A stretch of DNA of 12,451 nt, taken from Ophiosphaerella korrae. Taxonomy: Eukaryota; Ascomycota; Dothideomycetes; Pleosporales; Phaeosphaeriaceae. Under the pieces are notes generated by a model that had not been told where the DNA came from, did not search any database, and saw only the letters and a list, made by a program, of their open reading frames with translations. A program made the translations under genes and the position numbers. This document shows positions 1 to 9,623 of the stretch, piece by piece. The stretch is taken from NCBI GenBank assembly GCA_028456385.1, contig JALNQF010000855.1, positions 1 through 12,451 on the forward strand, read 5' to 3'. The stretch's first letter is position 1, and each line of letters starts with the position of its first letter.

Positions 1-376
1 CTAGCTATACTCTAGCTATTTCTTTAGGTATAGAAGTTATACTTAAGCTAGTAGCTAGAGCTATTTTAAAGTAGATTATATTAAGTTCTACTCCTAAGTT
101 AAGTAAGGCTAGTAGTCTAGTCTTGTAGACCTAGATTATTACTTTTAAGTATTCTTTTCTAAGTCTTTTAATTCTACTAAGTTAGTTATATTCTAGGCAC
201 TCTTTTACTATATTTATATTAGCTACAAAACTAGTAAAGTATATAGGTATAATAGGAAGTACTTTAGTAAAGGAGCCTAAGAGTTTATAAGCTCTATACC
301 TAATAATTTTTCTATTTATAGCTTTTACTATTACTTAGTTAAGAATATTAGTATTTATTACGTATAGGTGCGGGCT
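1..376 (-). other. Retropepsin (aspartic protease) region of the minus-strand element
   Basis: The minus strand reads LLALLNLGVELNII over about 70-110. The sequence at 89-100 reads N-L-G-V, which reverts to the catalytic D-S-G-A by RIP-type changes only: GAC to AAC, TCA to TTA and GCA to GTA. The following hydrophobic ELNII and a downstream SITSIPKEIARV stretch fit the retropepsin fold of Gypsy-type polyproteins, which cleaves Gag-Pol. A conserved-looking SPHLYV block (about 376-359) lies 90 codons before the active site. The catalytic Asp is Asn here, so the domain is inactive. The polyprotein continues beyond position 1. Confidence 0.75.
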
Positions 377-1198
377 ATTCTAGGATAGAGCTACTAGTAG
401 TCTCTTAGGGCTCTAAAGCGTCTCTCCTAAGTCTTTAGTTATACTTACTATTACTCTTATATTTATAAACTCTTCTAACTTATCTACTATAAAAGTAGGC
501 TTTATAAGCTTTTTAAGAAAGTCTAGTATATTAGCTAAAAGTATTTATATAAGTAGAGATACTAGTACTTTTATTACTTTTTATATTACTTCTTTAGTAT
601 TTAGTTCTAGAGTATTAATTTACTTAAGCTTTTTTACGTAGTTCTTTTATTTATCTATTTTTTTAAGAAGTTATTCTAGATCTATTTCTATTTCTATATT
701 TTTAAATTAAGTCTACTTAAATTTAAGGAATTTAGCCTTTTTTTTGTAATTGTTTTATATAGCTAGAATAGGTACTAAGAGCTTTTAGGTCTTAAACCCT
801 ACTATAGTAATATATATAGGTTTAGTAATATCTTTCTCTACTAGATCTCTTTTTATTTTTAGTTACTATATCTAGAATCTATTATATTCTTCTATATTTA
901 CTATTCTATCTTCTTCTAAATTATCTATTACACCCTTAAGTAAGTTTATTACTACTATTATCTAAGGCTATACTTACTATTGTATTATAGAGTTTAGTAT
1001 TACCTAAAGGTCTATTTCTCTATACTTTAGGTCTTGTATTCTCTACTAGATATACTAGATTATTATATTATTCTAATTACCTCTTACTCTAATCTATTTA
1101 ATAAACCTTTAGTAAGTTTACTCTATACTCTATTAGTATCTTCTAGTTTCTAGATTAAACTAAATCTATCTATTAAGTATTAAAGCTTTTCTTTCCTT

Positions 1199-1240
1199 AT
1201 AGTTATTAATATAGTAATTTAGGTTTCTATACCTAATATA
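1199..1240 (-). other. CCHC zinc knuckle of the minus-strand gag (cysteines mutated to tyrosine)
   Basis: Read on the minus strand, this stretch gives Tyr-x2-Tyr-x4-Tyr-x4-Tyr with the residues YIRYRNLNYYINNY. TGT to TAT turns Cys into Tyr and CAC to TAC turns His into Tyr, so the ancestral pattern is C-x2-C-x4-H-x4-C, the nucleocapsid zinc knuckle that binds element RNA. All four ligands are lost by single RIP-type transitions. It lies in the same register as the protease about 1.1 kb downstream. Confidence 0.8.
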
Positions 1241-2976
1241 ACTGTAAAAGTCTAAACTTATACTTACTACGTTATTTTAATACTAAGGTTTTATATTATT
1301 CTAAAATAGTAGTAGAAGGTTTTTTTAAAATTATAGCCTTATCGCGAAAGGTATTACTAACTATAAGTTTACTATAGCCTAAGGAGTCTATAGATACTTA
1401 TCTACTTTAATTTATCTTTCTATAACTAAGTATACTTCTAGTAGCTAGATAAGTTCTTAAGCTCTAGCGTTTAGGTTATTTATAGCTATAAGAGTAATTA
1501 CTTAGAGTTTTATTATTTTAAAGTATTCTATAAGATTATTAACTTCTAATTATATAACTTCTATTCCTAGAAGTATTTAGACTCTCCTCTATCCTTAAGT
1601 TTAGTTATAAGAGTTAAGTATAGGCTTTATATTAAGAGGCCTAAATATTCCTTTAGGTATTATATATAGCTATTTCCTATAGCTTATAAGCTTTAGTACC
1701 CTTATAGTTCTTTTAAAGGCTAAGTTAAAATGTTCTACTTATAGGTCTCTCTATACTAGCTAGTTAAGGTACTTCTAGATTATTTAAAAGTTAAAGTTTT
1801 CTACGTTTTTATTACTTAGGTTGTATTTATTAAAGACTTTTTATAAGTAGTACTTATTAAGTCTTTTTACTAGGTAGTATCTTTTTATAGCTTCTATAAT
1901 TATTCTTACTCTTTAGTACTTTATAAACTAAAGGCTAAAGTTATTAAAGTAGTCTTAGAAAGAGAGGTTGTCTATAAGTAAGTATTACTATAGCTAGGTT
2001 TAGAGTACTTCTTCTATTTCTTTTTATTATACTTTATTAGACTCTTAGAACCTATTTCTTATTACTTCTCTAACTTTTACCTAATCTTTATCTTTCTCTA
2101 CTACTATAAACTTAGTTATACTTTATTTAATAATATCTTTTCTTATTTTATTACTAAACGTAATAATATTATAGATTTAGCCTCTAATAGGCTATCTATA
2201 AAAGATTACTTATTTCTTAATACTATCTAGAAACTCTATTATATTAGTACTAGTAAACTTAAACTTCTTATTTATAAATAGGTTTTGTTCGCTAATATAT
2301 ACTCTACTACTCTATTCTACTATTATTTTAATAGCTACTATAAGCTAGCTAAATATCTCTAAAGATATCTTAATTATTAGTTAGGGTATATTTAGGATAG
2401 TAGAGCTATTATCTATTATTAGTATACTAATTCTTTTAGGTATATCCTATAGTTCTTTAGGTAATAGGTTTAGGAGTCCTAAGTTATATAAAGAAGTTTT
2501 TAGCTAGTAAAGAGATAGCTTTAGTATAGTCTCTTTATTAGATAATAAGTTAGATCTTATAGCTTAGGATTACTTTATAATATTTTTTCTTTTACTTCTC
2601 TCTTTATATATTATTTATCTATAATTATAGTATACTACGTACTACTACTAAGCTATTTCTTCTTACTACACTACTTGTTATTCTATTCTATCCTTACTAT
2701 TTTCTTACTAGTTATTTTTCTATTTTAATATTCCTATTATCTATACTTTTACTAGCTATTTATTAGGTGCCTAAGGGCTTGTTAAGAGCTTCTTTAATAT
2801 TTCCTATTAGCTTCTTTATTTTTAGCTAGTTATACTACTCGCTTTTTGTACTACTTATAGCCTCTTAGGTCTTAGGCTCTATATATTTATAGCGTGTTCC
2901 TATTTTTATACTTATACTTATACTATACCTATTTCTATATAAAATAAGTTAGCTTGTCCTTAGTTTTATATATATG

Positions 2977-3141
2977 CCTATTCCTATACCTATTCCTATA
3001 CTTATTCCTATACCTATTCCTGTACCTATTCCTATACCTATTCCTATACCTATTCTTGTACCTATTCCTATATCTATTCTTGTACCTATCTATTCCTATA
3101 TCTATTCCTATACCTATCTATTCCTATATCTATTCCTATAC
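2977..3141. repeat. 12-bp minisatellite ending in two exact 28-bp tandem units
   Basis: The unit CCTATTCCTATA repeats with small changes from 2977 to about 3084. Two identical 28-bp copies follow, at 3085-3112 and 3113-3140, each built from the same hexamer-like blocks with a CCTATC start. A few units keep CCTGTA or CTTGTA, so the ancestral unit probably contained TGT that RIP converted to TAT in most copies. A weaker TTATAC/CTATA-rich stretch lies just upstream (2905-2940). The array sits directly 5' of the presumed gag start of the minus-strand element, so it may belong to that element's leader or LTR. A 68-codon ORF through it (2954-3160) is a translation of the repeat, not a gene. Confidence 0.9.
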
Positions 3142-3161
3142 CTTACGCAATAGTGCGTAAG
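3142..3161. repeat. Perfect 8-bp hairpin next to the minisatellite
   Basis: CTTACGCA at 3142-3149 and TGCGTAAG at 3154-3161 are exact inverted copies separated by a 4-base loop (ATAG). Two short palindromes follow at once: GCTAGC (3161-3166) and AGCGCT (3164-3169). The stem keeps a CpG and a TGC in both arms, which is unusual in this window. It could be a structural end of the repeat array, an LTR terminus or a fortuitous palindrome; the sequence does not decide. Confidence 0.7.
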
Positions 3162-3694
3162 CTAGCGCTCCTAAAGCTAAGGTTATAGGTTTAAGTTTTA
3201 CGTTAGTCGCTATTTATTATAAGGTTGTATACCTAATATAGATTTAGAGCCTAGAGCTTATTAGTCTTCGGGATCTTAAACTTTATTAGCTAAACTAACT
3301 CTAAATATTATTTACCCTCCTATAGGTTATATCCTACAACCTAAGAGCCTATTAGCTACTCTCTCTTACCTCTCCTCTTTAATAGTTTACCTCCTTATAA
3401 GCTTTTAGTACTCGTATTTCTCTAGTAACTACCTACTTCCTTTTTACTATTCCTTTTTTTATAATACTCTACTATACTATATACTATATTATAAAGTTCT
3501 AATATTATTATATACTTAATATATTTATATAATAAAATAGTACTACTATTACTATATACTATATTACTATATTATTTAAGTAGTATATATATATAGTATA
3601 AGAATTATATAAAAAAGTAAAGAGTATACTTAGTAATATCTTATATATCTAGTAATATACTAACCTTCTCTCTATTCTATAAAAAGAAATTATC
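3162..3694. other. Gene-free stretch, pyrimidine-rich then AT-rich
   Basis: No coding register or domain motif is visible. The plus strand is pyrimidine-rich at about 3350-3460 (CTCTCTTACC, TCTCCTCTTT and a run of seven T's). It then becomes TA-rich low-complexity sequence (about 3465-3600) built from TACTATA-like blocks. Part of it could be the 5' LTR of the minus-strand element, because it lies upstream of that element's gag, but no second LTR copy is in the window to test this. The right end is the insertion site of the chromovirus. Confidence 0.5.
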
Positions 3695-3699
3695 TATAA
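3695..3699. repeat. Target-site duplication, left copy (TATAA)
   Basis: TATAA directly precedes the left LTR and is repeated directly after the right LTR at 10719-10723. A 5-bp duplication is usual for Ty3/Gypsy integrases. The match alone is weak in TA-rich DNA, but it falls exactly at LTR ends that were defined independently by alignment and by equal length. Confidence 0.8.
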
Positions 3700-4126
3700 T
3701 ATTATAGGTATAATAGAAGAAATCGAGATAGAGCTAATTAGCCCTAACTTAGATACTAACAAAGTATAGGACGAGTAGAGTAATAATCTCGATTAGGAGA
3801 CTACATATAACTAGGACACCTAAGGTAATCTATAATCTATAGGTTCTTAGCGTCTATAGATTATAGATTAAGGTAATCTATAATCTATTAGTCTTAGTAG
3901 CTATAGATTATAGATTACGACAAGTATATAGTTAATAAGATACGTATTATTAGGATAGTATTAGTAATTTAATCTCTTAACTATAAAACGCTAGTACAAG
4001 ATAGTTATAAAATATCTTCTACTATTTATAGTTATTATAGATCCTAACACGAACTTTTGTTATTAACTCTTAATCTACTAACTCCTATTATAAGTACTTG
4101 TAGTTAACAATAGGTAGCCTATTACA
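3700..4126 (+). repeat. Left (5') LTR, 427 bp
   Basis: It aligns without gaps to 10292-10718. It starts TATTATAGG, from an ancestral TGTT start with TG turned to TA, and ends TTACA, so the TG...CA ends of an LTR are visible when both copies are compared. It differs from the right copy at 35 positions by my hand alignment, all transitions. It keeps eight CpG sites, against two in the right copy. It holds a pair of tandem hairpins (see 3825-3918). No TATA box or poly(A) signal can be told apart from the TA-rich background. Confidence 0.95.
3825..3918. repeat. Two tandem inverted repeats inside the left LTR
   Basis: The first hairpin pairs 3826-3840 with 3856-3870 (15 bp, 15-base loop). The second pairs 3873-3888 with 3903-3918 (16 bp, 14-base loop). 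The left arms GTAATCTATAATCTAT are identical and 48 bp apart, so the module was probably made by tandem duplication. Each arm is itself a near-repeat of AATCTAT. All arms are unchanged in the right LTR. Confidence 0.9.
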
Positions 4127-5099
4127 CTTTACTAATTTAGTTATTACAAGAAGTAAAGCGTAAGTAACGTACAGTCTAGCTAACACGATAGTAGAAAGTT
4201 TAACTAAACAATTAGGTAAAGCCCCTAAGAGTAGTCCTAAATTAGATAGTACTGTATAGGAAACGATTAAAGGTTGTCTTAACTAATTAATTAACGATAA
4301 AGAAAATATAAAAATAGTAATTAATACCTTAGAAACGTAGAACAAGGAACTATAAGATTATGCGAAATAAAACAAGGTACAAATTAAAGCTATTATCTAA
4401 GGATAGAACTAGATAGAACTAATTACCTAAAGATTAGAGAGAAGTGCGACAAAGAAACTACTAAAGATACTTGTCTTTAAGAAATTTAATAGAATAAGAG
4501 AGAAACTAAGACCTTTTATTGTATTAGTATAACTCTAGATAGATGTATAAGTACTACACTTTAATATAGAAGAAAAGAAGGTAATATATATTAGATTACA
4601 CCTTAAAGAAGATATAATAAGATAGTATAAGCTTTTCTAGATAGATTAAACGATATATTTACTAATAACCTAGAAAGATAAGACTAGAGCTATCTTTAGA
4701 AGTTATAAATACTTTACTAAATAAATAAGAGTAGCGTTTAGAGATATAGATATTACCTAATAAGCTAAAGAGTAACTAGAAAAGCTTACACAAAATTAGA
4801 GTATTCTGAAATATATATTATAGTTTAAGTAACTATTGTAAAATATAGAATAGAACGAGTTAGCCCTAATATTACAATTTAAATAAAGATTAAACTTAAA
4901 AATCTAATATAAGATAATATATATAGAGAAACTACGAACACTAAAAGCTCTAAAGTAATAAGTAATATAAATTAATAATAATCTTTAAGAATAGAAGAAG
5001 AATAAATATAGAGGTTATACCTAGAACTATAATAAGGGAGACCCTATAGTCTTTAACGCTAATAAGGATAAAAAGAAGAAGAAAAATAAAGACTTTACG

Positions 5100-5210
5100 T
5101 ACTTTAACTATAGTAAACTAGGCTACTATATAAAGAACTATAGATCTAAGTTAAAAAAGGATATAGTATAGTATAAATATAGGAAACTAGGACACTTTAT
5201 AAAAGAATAC
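5100..5210 (+). other. Two CCHC zinc knuckles of chromovirus Gag, mostly mutated
   Basis: Knuckle 1 (5100-5141) reads YFNYSKLGYYIKNY, from C-x2-C-x4-H-x4-C with every ligand turned to Tyr by TG-to-TA or CA-to-TA changes. Knuckle 2 (5169-5210) reads stop-YKYRKLGHFIKEY: the His (CAC at 5193) survives and the three Cys are Tyr. The shared KLGHF/Y-IK core shows the two are a duplicated nucleocapsid motif. They lie at the end of gag and mark the gag to pol transition. Confidence 0.9.
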
Positions 5211-6395
5211 AAGAACAAGGACTTAAAGAAAGAAACTTAGTTAAAGACGACTAAAAAGAAGAAGGAAGCACTACAAGTATAGGCTAAACCTTAAGAGAAG
5301 GTAGCTAGGAGTAAAGAAGTATAATATATAATACTCTACTAGACCTTTTATTATAATAACAACTACTATATATATCTTTTTAGTAAACAAGGAGTAGTAT
5401 AGTTCCTATAGAAATAGAGATATAGAGTAGCTATAATAAAAAAAAGAATAAAAGCTTAGCTAAAAAAAATAGCTTAAGTAATAGACCTACTAATAAAAGA
5501 TTTAGAAGGGGAAGAGCCTCTAGTACTATTAATCTAGGCCGAAGAACTAGCACTAGATAAAGAGACTACTACAATAACCTCTAAAAGACTACAAGGAAGT
5601 AAGAGATAAGTTAGTATAAGAAGTATAGAGTATACCTAGCTAATAATATATAGCTATAATAGCTATATAATAGATATAGAAGAATAAAATAAAGAATAGA
5701 AGTTTATTTAAATATACTTAATAGTTATAAGTATAGAGGAAGCGTATAAAGACTAGAAAGAACGTAATCCTAAAGAAACTAAGTTTACACTATTTTAAGA
5801 ATAGATAAAATAATATATAGTTGTAGTAGGAAGAATACTTATACTAAGAGAATAGTAGTACCTTATAAGAAAAACGCAATAGATTAACAAAGCCTATATA
5901 CTAAGAGTACTAGTAGTGTACTATATCTTAATAATAGATATACCTAGAGAAGACAAGTACTAGGAAGGGGATAACAAGATAATAGATCTAAAACACCTAG
6001 TATACTTTAAAGTCCTATAGATATTATACCTAGATAAGAATTATATTATATATAGAAACCCTAAAGTAAATAATAACTTATAGCTTATAAGGAGAAGAGG
6101 CTATAATTATATAAGAGTAATTATAGTAGAAAGCATCTAAGGATAAGAAATAATCCTAGAAGATAGATATTTAGTAGTAAGACCTAGATCTAAGTTAACT
6201 AAGAAATGCGTCTAAAGAGGACTATAGTATAAATATATAAATAATAAATGTCTAAAATACGAAGAATATAAATTCGAAGTAGGGCTATAGCCCTAAAAAG
6301 ATAGATAGTTTAATAAATTACTAAAGTAAGAAAAGCTAGAAAGTATAAGAGGCCTATATATTACAAAAACAGGTATATATTAAGGAAGGAAAGTA

Positions 6396-6560
6396 CGATT
6401 AATAATTAATAGTAGAGCTACAAGAAACTTTATATTAAAGAAGTTTGTAGAAATACAAGGAATAAAGTATACTACGAAGAAATACCCTTAATAATTAAGT
6501 ATAATTAAAGGAAAACTATTTTAGGAACCTATATAGTTCGAGACAGTACCCTTAATATTA
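6396..6560 (+). other. Retropepsin domain of the chromovirus
   Basis: The frame reads RLIINSRATRNFI, with NSRAT at 6408-6422. G-to-A changes after T (GAT to AAT, GGA to AGA) restore the catalytic D-S-G-A-T, as in Gypsy aspartic proteases that cut the polyprotein. Downstream hydrophobic stretches (a GIKYTTKKYPL-like segment and then LILRIEGLE) fit the beta-rich protease fold. The catalytic Asp is lost. Confidence 0.85.
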
Positions 6561-6959
6561 AGGATAGAAGGATTAGAAATCTAGAATATAATTATAGATA
6601 TAACAACAATTAATAATAAATAAGATATAATATTAGGTATACTATAGTTATAGATAACTAACCTATATATTAATTAGAGAATAGGAGATATTAGCTATAA
6701 TAAAATAGATATATTAAAGGCTAATATAAGTACTTATAAAGGAGAATTCCTTAAAGAATATAAGAAATAGGAAAAATAGCTTATAGAGCTAGAAGACTAC
6801 CTTCTAGAACACTAACTATAAGACTTAGCGATAGAACTAGAAGAAGGTAAAAATATAAGATAGAGCCTAGTCTACTAAAAAATAGAAGAAGAATCTAAAA
6901 TTAAGTAAACGTTTATCTAAAACGTAATAAAGAAAAGATAGATAAGAGAGTCTAAATCC

Positions 6960-7530
6960 TTAGTAGTATATAGACTAATATTTGTAGATAAAAAAAGAAT
7001 AAGTAATAAGAAACCTTACGTAGACTTTAGAAAAACTAACGCAATTATAAACAAAAACTAATACCTACTACTATAAATAGATAAAATACAAGATAGACTA
7101 TAAAGAGTAAGAATCTTTACAAAACTAGATATCTAGAACGCCTACTATTAGATTAGGATTAAAGAAGGTAAAAAGTAGAAAATAGTATTTAGAATATAGT
7201 ATAGACTATATAAATACTTAGTTATACTATTTAGCTTAATAAACGCACTAGCAGCATTCTAAGAAAGAATTAATATAGTACTAAGAGAGTACTTAGATAT
7301 ATTTATATTTATATACTTAGATAATATCTTTATATTCTTAGAAATAGAAGAAGAATATATACAATATATATATAAAGTACTAGAAAGACTAGTAGAAAAT
7401 AAACTATTTCTAAAAATAAGAAAATACAAATTCTATATAAAAGAAATAGACTTCCTTAGATTTATTATTAAACTAGGAAAAATTAAGATTAATTTAGAAA
7501 AGATTAGATTAATTAACAAATAGCTAACAC
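6960..7530 (+). other. Reverse transcriptase domain
   Basis: Motifs appear in the usual order: FVDKK near 6990, VDFRKTN at 7020-7040, FTKLD with the first catalytic Asp intact (GAT at 7128), YY-stop-IRIKEGKK (ancestral YYQIRIKEG), then the LFSLINALAAF block (compare PFGLTNAPATF). The catalytic box is YLDN at 7314-7325, where YLDD lost its second Asp by GAT to AAT. The domain copied element RNA into DNA. It is inactivated by that change and by several stops. Confidence 0.93.
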
Positions 7531-7739
7531 TAAAAAACCTAAAGGAGGTACAATAATTTTATAGGCTAGCTAACTTTTATAGAAAGTTAATAGTAAGATA
7601 GTCTAAAGATATAGAACTAATAATAAGGCTTATAAAGAAAGATACGCTATTTAAATAGATAAAAGAATACAATAAAGTATTTAATAAGATTAAGAAGAAG
7701 TTTATAGAAAACCTAGTTATTAGAATATATAACCTAGAC

Positions 7740-7920
7740 TTACTAGTAATAGTAAAAATAGATATATCTAATTTAGTTTATAGGATAGCACTAATATAAG
7801 AAGACCTAGAAACTAAAAAGGAATACTTAGTTAAATATTTCTCTAAGAAAATAAAGATAGTAGAACTTAACTACCTAATTTATAATAAGGAGATACTAGT
7901 AATCTATAAAGTATTTAAAT
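7740..7920 (+). other. RNase H domain
   Basis: IKIDISN at about 7755-7775 matches the VETDASD start of Gypsy RNase H, with the catalytic Asp (GAT 7761) still present. EYLVKYFSKK and VELNYLIYNKE follow. The Glu of the second motif (GAA 7863) and the Tyr-rich helix are in the expected place. The enzyme removes the RNA strand of the RNA-DNA hybrid. It sits between the reverse transcriptase and the integrase, as in Ty3/Gypsy elements. Confidence 0.88.
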
Positions 7921-8381
7921 AATAGAGAGTATACCTATAAAGAGTAAAGTATTAGATAAAAGTCTATATAGACTATAAGAACCTTATAAGATTTATAATA
8001 AATAAAGAATTATTATAATACTATATAAGATAGTAGAAATTTCTATTAATATTTAATATAGAAATTATATATATAAAAGAGAAAGATAAATAATTTATAG
8101 ATACCTTTAGTAGAAGACTAGACCTATAAGAAGAAGTAAGCGCTACTAGTATAGTTCTAGTTAGGAACAAAGAAGGATATTTAGTCCTAAATATACCTAA
8201 GATAGCTATAATACTTAAAAGAACGAGTAGCGAGCTAGACGAATAGATTTAGAAAATAACATAAGAAGTATCTAAAGAAATATAGAAATTAGAAATCTAA
8301 GAAGAATTTGCAAGAGCTTATAGAAGAATATTTATTCTAAGTAAGATCTAGAGAGAATTTATACAACAATTCTATAAATTA

Positions 8382-9370
8382 CTAGTATATAGTTACTAAA
8401 GTATTAAAAAAATATTAGATTAACTACTACAAGACTATTATATTCTAAAAGCAAGATAACTAGTAATAGAAGTACTACAAGACTATATAGAATACTATAA
8501 GAATAAATATAATAGATACGCACTATATAGAATACTATAACTAGTAGAAATACTAGAATAACTATAGGGAGTTATTACAATAGACTTTATTACAAAACTA
8601 CTAAAGTCTAAAGACCTAATATGTAGAGTTAAGTATAATAGAATTCTAATAATAGTAGATAAACTTATAAAGTATATATACTTTAGACTATATAAAGAGA
8701 AAAGTAGGATAGAGGTTACTATATACTAAGTCCTAGGAATAGTAATTAGTTAATATAGACTACTAAATAAAATTATTATAGATAGAGATATAAGATTTAT
8801 ATTAAAACTATAGAGAATAATAATAGTATAATTAAGAATACAATATATAATATCTATAGTATATTACCTATAAATAGATAGATAATTAGAATAAATAAAT
8901 TAGATAGTAGAACAATACTTAAGATACTACCTTAACTATAACTAGAATAATTAGGTATAGCTACTACCTATAGTATAGTTAGTACATAATAGCGTAAAGA
9001 ATATAGTAATAAGAGTATTACTCTTCTTTACGAACTATAGATTTAAGCCTAATATATACTAAATACTAAAGAATTAGATATCTTAGTCTCTAAAAAGAAA
9101 AAACTTTGCTAATAGACTTAAAGATATATATAATTAATTAAGATAGAATATAGAATTTCTATATAACTATATAGTAAAGTATTATAATAAGAAATATAAA
9201 GAAGGACCTTAATTTAGAAAGAAAGAAAAAGTATAGTTAGTATAGAAAAATATTAAGAGTAAGTAACTAAGCTTAAAACTACACTATATTAAGATAAGAC
9301 TATATAAGATTAAGAAAGAAGTTACACTAGTTATATTTAAACTAAAGCTACTAAATAAGATAAGGATATA
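8382..9370 (+). other. Integrase: Zn-binding, D,D35E core and GPY/F modules
   Basis: The N-terminal HHCC finger is at 8388-8498: Y-S-Y-stop (ancestral H-G-H-Q), and DYIEYYKNK with the two Cys as Tyr at 8484 and 8493. In the core, Asp is intact at 8583 (IDFITKL) and at 8781 (DRDIRF), and Glu is intact at 8889. Exactly 35 residues separate the last two, the classical D,D35E spacing, so the catalytic triad survived RIP. The LVHNSVKN block (about 8970-9001) is typical of Gypsy integrases. The C-terminal part reads GP-stop-FRKKEKV then KNIKSK (9204-9270), the GPY/F-like module, ending in YVALLEQ at 9381. Confidence 0.93.
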
Positions 9371-9464
9371 CTTAATATTTTACGTAGCCTTACTAGAACA
9401 AGTACTATAGAATATAGAACTACTAGTATATAAAGTAGATACGTATAGAGAATAAGAAGAATAG

Positions 9465-9614
9465 GAAGTTAAAGAAATCTTATAGTACTAATTCTATAAT
9501 AGAAGAAACTACTACCTAGTAGAATAGATAGGTATAGATAAAAAAAGATAACTATAAGAGAAAATATAGGAACTAGAGGATAATCTTAATTACCCTAAGA
9601 AACTAGAGGACTTC
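9465..9614 (+). other. C-terminal chromodomain
   Basis: The end of the frame reads EVKEIL, then RRNYYLVE-stop-IGI, then an EKI-stop-ELEDNL block and LEDF. With stops read as Trp or Gln this is the chromodomain order E-V-x-x-I-L, Y-L-V-x-W-x-G, T-W-E-P, N-L, of about 50 residues. In chromoviruses this domain, fused behind integrase, is thought to steer insertion to heterochromatin marked by H3 lysine 9 methylation. Two of the conserved Trp codons read TAG. Confidence 0.85.
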
Positions 9615-9623
9615 TAAAGTTAA

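Larger units (their letters stand above)
1..2890 (-). pseudogene. RIP-degraded gag-protease of an LTR retrotransposon (partial, continues past position 1)
   Basis: On the minus strand one codon register (plus-strand codon starts at 2 modulo 3) carries the gag and protease motifs of an LTR retrotransposon. It begins near 2884-2890, where two ATA codons probably replace ATG. It passes through a Gln-rich N-terminal part (about 2860-2640, with many TAA/TAG that were CAA/CAG) and a lysine-rich gag body around 2270-1900. A CCHC zinc knuckle follows at 1240-1199 and an aspartic protease at about 100. All motifs share the register, so no net frameshift was seen over roughly 960 codons. Every in-frame stop I read is TAA or TAG, as expected from RIP. 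Reverse transcriptase and integrase would lie left of the window. The family is Ty3/Gypsy-like from the protease; I cannot name the element. No LTR partner is visible here. Confidence 0.8.
4188..9617 (+). pseudogene. gag-pol: Fused gag-pol polyprotein of the chromovirus, broken by RIP stops
   Basis: One register (codon starts divisible by 3) carries every domain from gag to chromodomain, about 1810 codons, so Gag and Pol were one polyprotein without a programmed frameshift. The start is placed at ATA 4188 (probably ATG), followed by VESLTKQLGKAP. Gag has a helical, charged body (about 4188-5050) and two zinc knuckles. A roughly 390-codon linker leads to protease at 6396, reverse transcriptase at about 6960-7530, RNase H at 7740-7920, integrase at 8380-9370 and chromodomain at 9465-9614. 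The end is uncertain: TAA at 9615 or 9621 could be a true stop or a mutated CAA, but beyond 9651 this register fills with stops. In-frame stops are TAA or TAG only. The frame makes no functional protein today. Confidence 0.93.

Noticed and set aside
2954..3160. 68-codon ORF on the plus strand with an ATG start
   Set aside because: It is a low-complexity translation (YLFLYLFL-type) of the 12-bp minisatellite; no ribosome context, domain or non-repeat sequence supports a gene.
3465..3600. TA-rich stretch as a promoter or replication origin
   Set aside because: TATA-like words are everywhere in this RIP-mutated window, so they have no predictive value here.
3162..3694. 5' LTR of the minus-strand element
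   Set aside because: The position would fit, but there is no second copy in the window and no defined TG/CA ends, so no boundaries can be given.
3825..3918. CRISPR-like array from the regularly spaced GTAATCTATAATCTAT arms
   Set aside because: There are only two units, they are inverted repeats within an LTR, and both copies of the LTR carry them; the genome is fungal.
4127..4155. tRNA primer-binding site after the left LTR
   Set aside because: No TGG-starting match to a tRNA 3' end directly follows the LTR. The TAG at 4138 could be a mutated TGG, but it lies 12 bases in and the following bases do not identify a tRNA.
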